From NCBI GenBank assembly GCA_900472295.1, contig UCIA01000045.1, positions 30,452-79,661 on the forward strand: a stretch of DNA of 49,210 nucleotides. The letters are read 5' to 3'. Every line of letters begins with the position of its first letter. Positions within the stretch are counted from its first letter, which is position 1. The translations under genes were made by a program, and so were the position numbers. This DNA is from Hyphomicrobiales bacterium (GTDB taxonomy: Bacteria > Pseudomonadota > Alphaproteobacteria > Rhizobiales > Rhizobiaceae). Below the pieces are notes generated by a model. It ran no database searches and had not been told where the DNA came from. It saw only the letters and a list, made by a program, of their open reading frames with translations. Below are positions 17,047 through 26,699 of the stretch, piece after piece.

Positions 17047-17913
17047 ATGCGCCGACGCTCTTCCCTGCCCGTGACGTTTCTGGTTCCGACGCTCGCCATT
17101 CTCCTGGTGCTGTCGATGGTGCCGACGCTCTACGCCATCGTCATTGCGCTGCAGAACCGCGAGCTGAGCTCGTCGGACTATTCCTGGGTCTGGCTGTCGA
17201 ACTTCATCGACCTGTTCGCCGACCGGCGTTTCCTCAACGCCGTGTGGGTTTCGGTGAAGTGGGAGGTCGTCACCGTGGTGGCGACGATGGTGGTGGCGAT
17301 CGGGCTCGGCGTGCTGATGTTCGAAGTGGCGTCGCCGCGGCTGCGCAATGTCTATTGCCTGCTGTTCATCATCCCGGTGCTGCTGCCGCGCGTCTCGGCC
17401 GCCTTCGTGTGGAAGTTCGCCTATCATCCGCTCTACGGCATCGCCACCTATCCCTACCGGCTGATCACCGGCGGACTGATCTTCGACCCGCTGTCGAAGC
17501 CGTCGACAGCCTTGTTTGCCGTCGCCTCGGTCGATGTCTGGCAATGGGGGCTGTTCTTCGCCGTCATCGTGCTGAAGCTGCTGGAGACCTTGCCGCCGCA
17601 GCCGATCGAGGCGGCGCGGCTCGACCACGCCAGTCGCTGGCAGATCCACGCCTATGTCACCTTGCCGATGCTGAAGGCGCCGCTGATCAGCCTGATGTTC
17701 GTCAAGATGATCGAATCGCTGCGCTCCTTCGACCTGATCTATGTGATGACGCGCGGCGGGCCGGGCGTCGCGACCGAGACGCTCGACATGTACGCCTTCT
17801 CGCAAGGCTTCATCGAGTCCGGCAAGGTGTCCTACGCCTCGGCCATGGCGGTGCTGATGATGATCGCCACCGTCATCACCTTCACCATGCTATGGAAGCG
17901 GGTGCAGGCATGA
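17047..17913 (+). CDS. Sugar/polyol ABC importer permease 1
   Basis: CUT1 permease of the MalF/UgpA type, 288 residues, six hydrophobic segments. The EAA loop reads LPPQPIEAARLDHASRWQIH (about residues 180-200). The N-terminus is short, unlike MalF itself. The gene stop overlaps the next permease start by 4 nt. ATG 17047 follows CCGAGGA. Confidence 0.92.
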   Translation: MRRRSSLPVTFLVPTLAILLVLSMVPTLYAIVIALQNRELSSSDYSWVWLSNFIDLFADRRFLNAVWVSVKWEVVTVVATMVVAIGLGVLMFEVASPRLRNVYCLLFIIPVLLPRVSAAFVWKFAYHPLYGIATYPYRLITGGLIFDPLSKPSTALFAVASVDVWQWGLFFAVIVLKLLETLPPQPIEAARLDHASRWQIHAYVTLPMLKAPLISLMFVKMIESLRSFDLIYVMTRGGPGVATETLDMYAFSQGFIESGKVSYASAMAVLMMIATVITFTMLWKRVQA

Positions 17914-18737
17914 GACCCTATCGCACGACACCGGGCCGCATAATCGGCAAGACCATCCTTGCCTTTGCCGGCTTCATGGCGGTGTTTCCGCTCGCCTGGA
18001 CGGCGCTCAACTCGCTGAAGAACAATGTCGACATCATCACCCGCGTGCCGCGCCTGGTGTTTACGCCGACACTCGACAACATCAACTATATCATCGGCCG
18101 CGACAGCGTCATGACCGGGCTCTACAATTCGATCATCGCTTGCGGCTTTGCTGTGCTGATCGGCGTCGTGCTCGGCCTGCCGGCCGCCTATGCGGTGGCG
18201 CGTTATCCCAACCGCTGGGCGGGCGACATCCAGTTCTTCGTTTTGTCGCTGCGCTTCCTGCCGCCGGTCGCTGTCGCCATTCCGCTGATGGTGATCTGGC
18301 TGCAGATCGGCCTCTATGACACGTTGCCGGCGCTGATCGTCACCTACTCGCTGCTCACCATTTCGGTGATCATGTGGCTCGCCATTCCCGCTTTCCAGGC
18401 CGTGCCGAAGGAGATCGAGGAAGCCGCCTTCGTCGACGGCTACGGCGCCTATTCGGTGTTCTGGCGGATCGCGCTGCCGGTGGCGGCGCGCTCGCTGATC
18501 GGCGCCGTCGCCTTCAGCTTCGTTTTGGTGTGGAACGAGTTCCTGATCGCGCTGATGCTGTCGAGCTCCAATGCCAAGACCTTGCCGATCGTCGCTTCCG
18601 AACTTTCCCAGCAAGGCATGAATGTGCCGTGGGGCATCCTCAATGCCTCGGTCGTGCTGTTGTCGCTGCCGCCGCTGCTGTTCCTCGGCGTGCTTAGCGG
18701 CTTCCTGAATTCCGTTTTCCGGCAAAAAAAGACTTGA
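17910..18737 (+). CDS. Sugar/polyol ABC importer permease 2
   Basis: CUT1 permease of the MalG/UgpE type, 275 residues, with six hydrophobic segments and the EAA loop VPKEIEEAAFVDGYGAYSVF. The typical N-terminal segment (ILAFAGFMAVFPLAWTALNS) precedes a long periplasmic loop. It starts at ATG 17910 in a 4-nt overlap with permease 1; the same frame is open far upstream without coding character. The dehydrogenase gene follows 15 nt downstream. Confidence 0.93.
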   Translation: MRPYRTTPGRIIGKTILAFAGFMAVFPLAWTALNSLKNNVDIITRVPRLVFTPTLDNINYIIGRDSVMTGLYNSIIACGFAVLIGVVLGLPAAYAVARYPNRWAGDIQFFVLSLRFLPPVAVAIPLMVIWLQIGLYDTLPALIVTYSLLTISVIMWLAIPAFQAVPKEIEEAAFVDGYGAYSVFWRIALPVAARSLIGAVAFSFVLVWNEFLIALMLSSSNAKTLPIVASELSQQGMNVPWGILNASVVLLSLPPLLFLGVLSGFLNSVFRQKKT

Positions 18738-18752
18738 TGCGAGGACTTACCG

Positions 18753-19799
18753 ATGCGGGCACTGGTGCTTGAGAAAAAAGGCGAACTGTCGCTGCGCGAG
18801 ATCGCGCTGCCGCTCGACGTCGGACCGGACGACGTCAAGATCGCCATCCATACGGTCGGCGTCTGCGGCAGCGACGTCCACTATTACACCCATGGCGCCA
18901 TCGGCAGCTATGTCGTGCGGGCGCCGATGGTGCTTGGCCACGAAGCCGCGGGAACGGTCGTCGAGGTCGGCGCCAATGTCGAGACGTTCAAGGTCGGCGA
19001 CCGCGTCTGCATGGAACCCGGCGTGCCGAACCTGTCGTCGCGCGCGACGAGGCTCGGCATCTACAATGTCGATCCCGATGTCAGCTTCTGGGCGACGCCG
19101 CCGGTGCATGGTGTGCTTGCGCCCTATGCGGTGCACCCAGCCGCCTTCACCTACAGGCTGCCGGACAATGTCTCCTTCGCCGAAGGCGCGATGGTCGAAC
19201 CCTTTGCGATCGGCATGCAGGCGGCAAGCCGTGCCCGCATCGTGCCTGGCGATGTCGCCGTGGTCGTCGGCTGTGGCCCGATCGGCATCATGATTGCGCT
19301 GGCGGCGCTCGCCGGCGGCTGCTCGAAAGTGCTGATCTCCGATTTCTCCGCACCCAAGCTTGAGATTGCCGCCCAATATGCCGGCATCGTCCCGGTCAAT
19401 ATCGGTGAGCAATCGCTGGTCGACGCCGTCGCGGCCGCGACCGACAATTGGGGCGCGGATATCGTGTTCGAGGCGAGCGGCAGCCCGAAGGCATTCGCCG
19501 ACCTGTTCGATGTCGTGCGGCCGGGCGGTGCGGTGGTGCTGGTCGGGCTGCCGGTCGAGCCGGTGAGCCTCAACGTGCCGGCGGCCATCTCCAAGGAAGT
19601 GCGCATCGAGACGGTGTTCCGCTACGCCAACATCTTCGACCGCGCGCTGCAGTTGATTGCCTCGGGCAAGGTCGACCTCAAGCCGCTGATCACCGGCACC
19701 TATGATTTCTCCGACAGCATCGAGGCCTTCGAGCGGGCGGCGCAAGGCCACCCGCAAGACGTCAAGCTGCAAATCCTGCTTACCGGCGAGAAGGGCTGA
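18753..19799 (+). CDS. Zinc-type polyol dehydrogenase (MDR family)
   Basis: Medium-chain dehydrogenase of 348 residues, closest by eye to sorbitol/xylitol dehydrogenases, oxidising a sugar alcohol to a ketose with NAD. Catalytic zinc ligands C38 (GVCGSD), H63 and E64 (GHEAAG) and E149 (VEP) are present, and the Rossmann motif GCGPIG lies at 173-178. The four cysteines of the structural zinc loop are absent: the segment after EPGVP (88-92) has none, as in some sorbitol dehydrogenases. It is embedded in a polyol importer operon, between permease 2 and the ATPase. Xylitol or D-sorbitol is the likely substrate. Confidence 0.9.
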   Translation: MRALVLEKKGELSLREIALPLDVGPDDVKIAIHTVGVCGSDVHYYTHGAIGSYVVRAPMVLGHEAAGTVVEVGANVETFKVGDRVCMEPGVPNLSSRATRLGIYNVDPDVSFWATPPVHGVLAPYAVHPAAFTYRLPDNVSFAEGAMVEPFAIGMQAASRARIVPGDVAVVVGCGPIGIMIALAALAGGCSKVLISDFSAPKLEIAAQYAGIVPVNIGEQSLVDAVAAATDNWGADIVFEASGSPKAFADLFDVVRPGGAVVLVGLPVEPVSLNVPAAISKEVRIETVFRYANIFDRALQLIASGKVDLKPLITGTYDFSDSIEAFERAAQGHPQDVKLQILLTGEKG

Positions 19800-19801
19800 T
19801 C

Positions 19802-20899
19802 ATGTCCGCGATCGTTTGCTCCCATGTCGATAAATCCTACGGCGCCACCACCGTCATCCGCGATCTCAATCTCTCGATCGAGGAGCATGAGTTTGTCGTG
19901 TTCCTCGGACCATCCGGCTGCGGCAAGTCGACCTTGCTCAGGATGCTGGCCGGGCTGGAGGATATCAGCGGCGGCGAGGTGTCGATCGGCGGCAGAGTGG
20001 TCAACGATCTTGAGCCCGGCGAGCGCGGCATCGCCATGGTGTTCCAGAACTATGCGCTCTACCCCCATATGACGATCTTCGACAACATCGCCTTCGGGCT
20101 TAAGCGGCAGAAGGTGCCGGTGGCCGAGATAAAGAAGCGGGTCGAAGCGGTGGCAAAGACGCTGGGCCTCGAACCCTATCTCGCCCGCAAGCCGACCGAG
20201 CTTTCCGGCGGCCAGCAGCAGCGCGTGGCGATTGCGCGCGCCATGATTAAGACGCCAAAGGTCTTCCTGTTCGACGAGCCGCTGTCCAATCTCGACGCCA
20301 AACTGCGCAACCATATGCGCGTCGAGATCGCCCGGCTGCACCAGTCGCTGAAGACCACCACCGTCTACGTCACCCACGACCAGCTCGAAGCAATGACGCT
20401 GGCCGATCGCATCGTGCTGCTCAGGGATGGCGTCATCGAACAGATCGGCTCGCCGGCCGAGATTTACAGGCGGCCGGGCAATCTGTTCGTCGCCGGCTTC
20501 ATCGGCACGCCGAACATGAATTTCATCGACGTGGCGGTCGGACGGAAGGATGACCGCTGGGCGCTGACGGGTGCCGGCGCGACGTTTCTCATCGATGGCT
20601 CGGACTTCGATCTGCGCGGCGTCCATCGCGCGGTGCTTGGGATCCGACCGCCGGACCTGAAGACCGCCGGTGGCGGCGACAGCACGAACCTTTTGCAAGG
20701 CACCGCCGACCTCATCGAATTTCACGGCAATGACGCGCTGGTGACATTCGCCTGCAGCGGCAAGGAGGTCAGTGCGCTGGTGCCCGCTCGCGAATGCCCG
20801 GTATTGCGCGCGCCTGTGCGCTACACATTCGAGCAAGAGAGCGTCCATTTGTTCGATGCGACAACCGGCGCCTCCTTGCGCAGGCAAGAGAAAGCCTAG
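19802..20899 (+). CDS. Sugar/polyol ABC importer ATPase (MalK/UgpC-like)
   Basis: Nucleotide-binding subunit of 365 residues. Walker A GPSGCGKST, signature LSGGQQQR, Walker B VFLFDEPLSNLD and switch VTHDQLEAM are intact, followed by TOBE/MalK-type regulatory domains. It begins 2 nt after the dehydrogenase stop and closes the operon. Its stop codon overlaps, on opposite strands, the stop of the FGGY kinase gene (20896-20899), so the two polyol operons meet tail to tail with no room for a terminator. Confidence 0.94.
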   Translation: MSAIVCSHVDKSYGATTVIRDLNLSIEEHEFVVFLGPSGCGKSTLLRMLAGLEDISGGEVSIGGRVVNDLEPGERGIAMVFQNYALYPHMTIFDNIAFGLKRQKVPVAEIKKRVEAVAKTLGLEPYLARKPTELSGGQQQRVAIARAMIKTPKVFLFDEPLSNLDAKLRNHMRVEIARLHQSLKTTTVYVTHDQLEAMTLADRIVLLRDGVIEQIGSPAEIYRRPGNLFVAGFIGTPNMNFIDVAVGRKDDRWALTGAGATFLIDGSDFDLRGVHRAVLGIRPPDLKTAGGGDSTNLLQGTADLIEFHGNDALVTFACSGKEVSALVPARECPVLRAPVRYTFEQESVHLFDATTGASLRRQEKA

Positions 20900-22482
20900 C
20901 TGATCGCGTCGAGCGCCTGTCGCTGCCGATGCATTTCGAGGAAAATCTTGTAATCGCGATCGAAGCGCCCTGAAGCGGCCGGGTTCGAGGCGCGGGTCCT
21001 GCCGCCTTGCTGCATCGCGACGCAGGCGGCGTTCAGGTCCGGGAACAGGCCCGCAGCGGTGGCGGCGACCATGCCGGTGCCGAGCAGCACGGCTTCGTCG
21101 GCCAGCGGCTCGATCACCGCGCACCCGGTGGCGTCGGCGTAAAGTTCCATCAAAAGCGGGTTCTTGGTGTGGCCGCCAGTGACATGCAGCGTGTCGATGA
21201 GATAGCCGTTCTCGTTCAGCGCCTCCAGCACATGGCGCACGCCGAGCGCGATGCCGACGGCGGTGCGCCAGTAGAGTTTGCACAGGCTGTCGAAGGATGA
21301 ATCCAGCGTCAGCCCGCTGACCACGCCGACCGCGTGCGGATCGGCAAGCGGCGAGCGGTTGCCGTGGAAATCCGGCAGGACGTGCAGCCTTGCCGCAAGC
21401 TTGTCACCCTCGGCGTTGCGCAGTTCGGCAACGCGCCTGGCGATCTTCGCATGCATGGCCGCATCCGGCTCGCCACCGGCGCCATGCCAGCGGATGATGT
21501 GGTCGAGCAGCGCGCCGGTCGCGGACTGGCCGCCTTCCGACAGCCAGAGCTTTGGCAGTGCGGCGCCGTAATAGGGGCCCCAGACGCCGGCGAAAGGCTG
21601 CGGGTCGGGTGACATCGCCATGACACAGCTCGATGTACCGGCAATCAGCGCCAGATGCCTGCCGATATTTTGCTCGTCGCCAGCAAAGCCGCCGAGCACG
21701 CCAAGCGCGCCGGCATAGGCGTCGATAACACCGGCGCCGACCCGGCAGTTTTCGCTCAAGCCCAACTCCGCCGCCGCATCAGCGGTGAGCGTGCCGATAT
21801 CGGCGCCGACGGCACTTGCCTTCTCCGGCAGGTTGCCGTGCTCGAACAGATCGCCAAGCCCGACGGTCTCGAAGAAGTCGCGCCGCCAGCTGATTTCCTC
21901 ATGCGCGAGATAGGTCCATTTGGCGGTCAGCGTGCATTGCGAGCGCGCCAGCGAGCCGGTCGCCTTCCAGGTCAGGAAGTCGGTGAGGTCGAATAGATAG
22001 CCGGCTTCATTCCATGTTCCCGGCAGGTTGCGCTTCAGCCACATCAGCTTCGGCGTCACCATTTCCGGCGACATGACACCGCCGACATAATCGAGCACGG
22101 CATGGCCGCTTGCCGTGCATTCGTCGGCTTCGGCAATGGCGCGGTGGTCGAGCCAGACGATGGTGTCCCAGCGACGCTCGCCGGTCACCGAGACACTGAG
22201 CTGGCCGGCATTCCTGTCCAGCACCACCAGCGAGCAGGTGGCGTCGAATGACATGCCGACAATGTCTTCGGCGGCAACACCGGCCTTTTCGCGCGCGGCG
22301 CGCACGGCGATGCACACCGCCGACCAGATATCCTGCGAATTGTGTTCGGCGTGATCGGCCTTAGGCCGGTTCATGACGATCGGGTGCTCGGCGCGGCCGA
22401 GCAAGGTGCCCGTTGTGTCGAGAATGCCCGCACGGGCGCTCCCGGTGCCGACATCGACCGCGCAAACGAAGCTTTTCGTCAA
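20896..22482 (-). CDS. FGGY-family pentulose kinase (D-ribulokinase-like)
   Basis: A 528-residue carbohydrate kinase that phosphorylates a ketose produced by the nearby dehydrogenases. The N-terminal phosphate loop DVGTGSARAG (10-19) and the downstream LIAGTSSCVMAM and HVTGGHTKNPLLMEL motifs are characteristic of the FGGY fold; the overall pattern is nearer to D-ribulokinase-type pentulose kinases than to xylulokinase or glycerol kinase. The start is a TTG at 22482, since no in-frame ATG or GTG with a ribosome site lies nearby. It follows the HAD phosphatase gene across a repeat-filled 134-nt gap. D-ribulose or D-xylulose are the likely substrates. Confidence 0.85.
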   Translation of the reverse strand: MTKSFVCAVDVGTGSARAGILDTTGTLLGRAEHPIVMNRPKADHAEHNSQDIWSAVCIAVRAAREKAGVAAEDIVGMSFDATCSLVVLDRNAGQLSVSVTGERRWDTIVWLDHRAIAEADECTASGHAVLDYVGGVMSPEMVTPKLMWLKRNLPGTWNEAGYLFDLTDFLTWKATGSLARSQCTLTAKWTYLAHEEISWRRDFFETVGLGDLFEHGNLPEKASAVGADIGTLTADAAAELGLSENCRVGAGVIDAYAGALGVLGGFAGDEQNIGRHLALIAGTSSCVMAMSPDPQPFAGVWGPYYGAALPKLWLSEGGQSATGALLDHIIRWHGAGGEPDAAMHAKIARRVAELRNAEGDKLAARLHVLPDFHGNRSPLADPHAVGVVSGLTLDSSFDSLCKLYWRTAVGIALGVRHVLEALNENGYLIDTLHVTGGHTKNPLLMELYADATGCAVIEPLADEAVLLGTGMVAATAAGLFPDLNAACVAMQQGGRTRASNPAASGRFDRDYKIFLEMHRQRQALDAIS

Positions 22483-22503
22483 GATGCTTTTACTCTCGCT
22501 CCC

Positions 22504-22619
22504 TAGAGCCGGATGATTTCAGGTCTGTTCGACCTGAAATTTGAATCCGTCTCTAAATCAAAGAAGTAGAGCATGATGTCGTCCGAAAACCGCTTCACAC
22601 TTTTCGGCATCATGCTCTA
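22504..22619. repeat. Palindromic repeat cluster, family A copy 2 plus hairpin
   Basis: Two elements. The first is a perfect 10-bp hairpin, ATTTCAGGTC (22516-22525)/GACCTGAAAT (22531-22540). The second has outer arms TAGAGCATGATG (22567-22578) and CATCATGCTCTA (22608-22619) around CCGAAAA/TTTTCGG with loop CCGCTTCACAC, the same core as the copies at 1384 and 26625 but with different outer arms. The last bases (22617-22619) are the stop codon of the HAD gene. The cluster sits inside the polyol operon and may act as a partial terminator or RNA-processing site. Confidence 0.85.
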
Positions 22620-23285
22620 ACCTGCAATCAGATCGGGCAATTGCAGCATGTCAGCGAATATAAAGTCCGGTTCACTCGACGCAAGCCGCGCTTTCAAGGC
22701 CGGGTTGCCGGCGTGCGAACCGCCGGTAAAGGCAAAGACGCGCATGCCAGCAGCGCGCGCCGCTGATATGCCGGCCGGGCTGTCCTCGACGACGATGCAA
22801 TTGCCGGGATGCGCGCCCATGGCGGCCGCAGCATGGAGGAAAAGGTCGGGCGCCGGCTTGCCGCGCGCGACCATGGCGGCGCTGAACAGATGCGGTTCGA
22901 GCAGGCCGAGCAGGCCGGTGACGTCGAGCGCGTAACGGATACGGTCGAGCGTGCCGGAAGAGGCGACACAGCAGGCCACGCCCAGCCTCGGCAGGATTTC
23001 GCGGATGCCGGGGATCGGCTTCAGCTCCTCGCGGAATTTGCGCATCAACTCTACGCGCATGTTGGTCAGATGGCTGTCAGTGATATCGATCGCGAAATCG
23101 CTGGCGAGAATCTCACGCACGCTCTTCATGCTCTTGCCGAGAAAAAGCTCGTAGGCGGTATCCTCGCTGACCGAACCGCCGGCGGCAGAGATCATGCCGA
23201 GCAGCGCCGCTACCGACAGCGCCTCGCTGTCGACCAGCACGCCGTCACAGTCGAAGATGACCAGTTCGGGCGTCATTGCGCTCAC
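22617..23285 (-). CDS. HAD-superfamily phosphatase (beta-phosphoglucomutase-like)
   Basis: A 222-residue HAD hydrolase. Motif I is FDCDGVLVDSEA (Asp nucleophile and acid), motif II is the serine/threonine in CCVASSGT, and motif III/IV is VVEDSPAGISAARAAG. It belongs to the subfamily with a helical cap after motif I. It lies in the smo operon between mtlK (9-nt gap) and the FGGY kinase, so it may dephosphorylate sugar phosphates made in the pathway. A GTG start at 23285 or the ATG at 23276 is possible. The stop codon is provided by a palindromic repeat. Confidence 0.88.
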   Translation of the reverse strand: MSAMTPELVIFDCDGVLVDSEALSVAALLGMISAAGGSVSEDTAYELFLGKSMKSVREILASDFAIDITDSHLTNMRVELMRKFREELKPIPGIREILPRLGVACCVASSGTLDRIRYALDVTGLLGLLEPHLFSAAMVARGKPAPDLFLHAAAAMGAHPGNCIVVEDSPAGISAARAAGMRVFAFTGGSHAGNPALKARLASSEPDFIFADMLQLPDLIAG

Positions 23286-23294
23286 GGCTTCGCG

Positions 23295-24773
23295 TCAGAG
23301 CTTGCCGGCGATGTAGCGCGTCAGCGTCGCGCGCGTGCCATTCGCCCACAGGACGTTGAGCGCATGGGCGAAGGCCTCGGCGAAAGGTGCTGCGCGGCCG
23401 ACATCGCCATAGATGTCTTCCATCGCCAGCCAGGCGCCGGGCTTGTCCTTTGCCGCCTTGGCGGTTGCCAGCAGCCGGTCCCAGCTGGGGTCGTTGGCCT
23501 CGATGACGGCGCCGCTGTCGGTGGTTCCGAAGCAGTAGCGGCACCAAAGGGCTGATTCCAGCGCCAGACCAGCGATGCCTTTTCCGGCTTTCAGCCGGTC
23601 GGCGATGGTGGGGATGATGAATTTCGGCTGCCGGTTGGAGCCGTCGAGGCAGAGACGGCGGATGGTGTCGCCGATCTTCGGGTTGGAGAAGCGCTGCTCG
23701 ATGAGCTGATAATAGTCTTCCAGCACGGTGTCCGGCACCGGTGGCACGGTCGGGATGATCTCGTCATGTTCGAGCTTGGCGAGGAAGCCGCGCACCAGCG
23801 GCTCCTGCATCGCCTCGTGGACGAAGTGGATGTCCATCAGCCCAGCGGGATAGGCGATGGTGGCATGGCCGCCATTGAGGATGCGGATCTTCATCAGCTC
23901 ATAGGGGGCGACGTCTTTGACGAACTGCACGCCGACCTTCTCCAGCGGCGGGCGGCCGTCGGTGAAATGGTCCTCCAGCACCCATTGCTTGAACGGCTCA
24001 CAGAACACCGGCCAATTGTCCTCCAGTCCGAATTCCGAGGCCAGAATGCCGCGCTCGCGGTCGGAGGTGGCGGGCGTGATGCGGTCGACCATGCCGTTGG
24101 GAAAGGCGACATTGTCGCTGACCCAGTTGGCCAGGTCTTCGTCGATCAGGCGGGCAAGGCCGATGACGCCGTCGGAGGTGACGTGGCCGTTATGAGGAAT
24201 GTTGTCGCAGGACATGATGGTGAAAGGCACGATGCCGTCGGCGCGGCGGCGCATCAGCCCGGCAAGGATAAGGCCGAACACCGTCTTCGGCGTCTTGCCG
24301 GCTTGCGCGTCGGCGACGATATCGGGGTGGGTCGGGTTGAACTTGCCGGAGGCCGGGTCGATGAAATAACCGCCTTCGGTGATGGTCAGCGAAACGATCT
24401 TGATCGCCGGATCGGCGAGCTGGTCGATGATGGCATCGGCATCGCCTGGCGTCAGGAAGTCGATCATGACGCCGGTGACGCGGGCGCTCATATGGTCGGA
24501 ATCCTGCTCCACCACCGTGGTCAGCCAGTCCTGCTCCTGCAGCTTGGAACGGCCGATTTTTTCGCCCTCGAAGACACCGGCGCCGACCAGCGCCCAGTCA
24601 TGGCCGATGCCGGCATTGAAGAGATCGTCGAGATAGACCGCCTGGTGCGAGCGATGGAAATTGCCGACGCCGAAATGGACTATGCCGGCCTTGAGCTTTG
24701 CGCGATCGTATTGCGGACCGGCAACCTTGGCGGGGAGTTTCGAGAGGATCGAGGAGGAGAGTTTCACGGTCAT
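23295..24773 (-). CDS. mtlK: Mannitol 2-dehydrogenase
   Basis: A 492-residue member of the polyol-specific long-chain dehydrogenases, oxidising D-mannitol to fructose (often also D-arabitol to xylulose) with NAD. The N-terminal coenzyme motif GVGNFHRSH (35-43) and the catalytic signature K295 to N300 to H303 (KIRILNGGH) are intact, and SCDN lies at 188-191. Zinc is not needed in this family. ATG 24773 follows AAGGGTAG. The position after smoS matches rhizobial and Rhodobacter smo/mtl operons. Fructuronate reductase and altronate oxidoreductase are related, but the operon favours mannitol. Confidence 0.92.
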   Translation of the reverse strand: MTVKLSSSILSKLPAKVAGPQYDRAKLKAGIVHFGVGNFHRSHQAVYLDDLFNAGIGHDWALVGAGVFEGEKIGRSKLQEQDWLTTVVEQDSDHMSARVTGVMIDFLTPGDADAIIDQLADPAIKIVSLTITEGGYFIDPASGKFNPTHPDIVADAQAGKTPKTVFGLILAGLMRRRADGIVPFTIMSCDNIPHNGHVTSDGVIGLARLIDEDLANWVSDNVAFPNGMVDRITPATSDRERGILASEFGLEDNWPVFCEPFKQWVLEDHFTDGRPPLEKVGVQFVKDVAPYELMKIRILNGGHATIAYPAGLMDIHFVHEAMQEPLVRGFLAKLEHDEIIPTVPPVPDTVLEDYYQLIEQRFSNPKIGDTIRRLCLDGSNRQPKFIIPTIADRLKAGKGIAGLALESALWCRYCFGTTDSGAVIEANDPSWDRLLATAKAAKDKPGAWLAMEDIYGDVGRAAPFAEAFAHALNVLWANGTRATLTRYIAGKL

Positions 24774-24819
24774 TTTTCTACCCTTTTGGCCGGGCTGCGG
24801 CCTGCGTGATCCCGGCCCA

Positions 24820-25586
24820 TCAACTCATCCATTGGCCGCCATCGACATTGTAGGTCTGGGCGACGATGTATTCGGCGTCGTCGCTGGCCAGGAACACGGC
24901 CATGCCGGTCAGGTCCTCCGGCTTGCCCATGCGGCCATAGGGTACGCCCTCGCCGACCAGCCGCCTCTTCTCGCCCTTCGGCCGGTTCTCATATTTGGCG
25001 AACAGCGCATCGACCTCATCCCACATATCGCTGTCGACGACGCCGGGCGCGATGCCATTGACGTTGATGCGGTGCTTGATCAGGTCGAGCCCGGCGGACT
25101 GGGTCAGCGAAATCACCGCGGCCTTGGTGGCGCAATAGACGGCCACCAGCCCTTCGCCGCGGCGCCCTGCCTGGCTGGCGATGTTGATGATCCTGCCACC
25201 CTTGCCCATTGCGATCATCGTCCGCGCCGCTGCCTGCAGCATGAACAAAGTGCCGGCGACGTTGACCGAGAACAATTTGTCGTAGCTCGCTTTGGTGATC
25301 TCGACGATCGGCGCCAGGTCGAACAGCGCAGCATTGTTGATCAGGATGTCGAGGCCACCGGTCTTTGTTTCGACTGCCTTGACCGCCGCCTCGATCGAAG
25401 CGAGGTCGCTGACGTCGAGCCTGACCGGATAAGCATTGGCGCCAATCTCGGCGGCCGTCTTTTCGGCAGCCGCCAGATTGATATCGGCAATGGCCACCGT
25501 GGCACCCTCACGCGTATACGCTTCGGCAAAAGCCCTGCCGATGCCGCGCGCCGATCCGGTGATCAGCGCCGATTTGCCTTTCAGTC

Positions 25587-25590
<4 letters not shown>
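24820..25590 (-). CDS. smoS: Sorbitol dehydrogenase, SDR family
   Basis: A 256-residue short-chain dehydrogenase that oxidises D-sorbitol (glucitol) to fructose, or galactitol to tagatose, with NAD. TGSARGIG (11-18) is the cofactor loop, NNA lies at 85-87, and the catalytic triad is S139, Y152 and K156 (YCATK). The C-terminal MGKPEDLTGMAVFLASDD segment is typical. The GTG start at 25590 overlaps the smoK stop by 4 nt. Gene order smoK-smoS-mtlK matches characterised sorbitol operons, which supports the name. Confidence 0.92.
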
Positions 25591-26591
<1,001 letters not shown>

Positions 26592-26624
26592 GGTTTCCTC
26601 CCCGAGGGGTAAGTATTTGGTTTT

Positions 26625-26671
26625 ACGCAATTCCGGACGGAAAACCGCTACACACTTTTCCTGGAATTGCT
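26625..26671. repeat. Palindromic intergenic repeat, family A copy 3
   Basis: Arms GCAATTCC (26627-26634) and GGAATTGC (26663-26670) around GGAAAA/TTTTCC with a CCGCTACACAC loop. It differs from the copy at 1384-1431 at only about two positions. It lies between smoG and smoK, within the transcribed operon. Confidence 0.85.
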
Positions 26672-26699
26672 TTTCGCCGGTTGCTTCAGGCAACGTCCG

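Noticed and set aside
15670..17805. A 711-residue minus-strand open frame, antisense to the binding-protein and permease genes
   Set aside because: Very rich in Arg, His, Gln and Asp with no recognisable domain; it is the GC-rich complement of well-supported genes on the plus strand.
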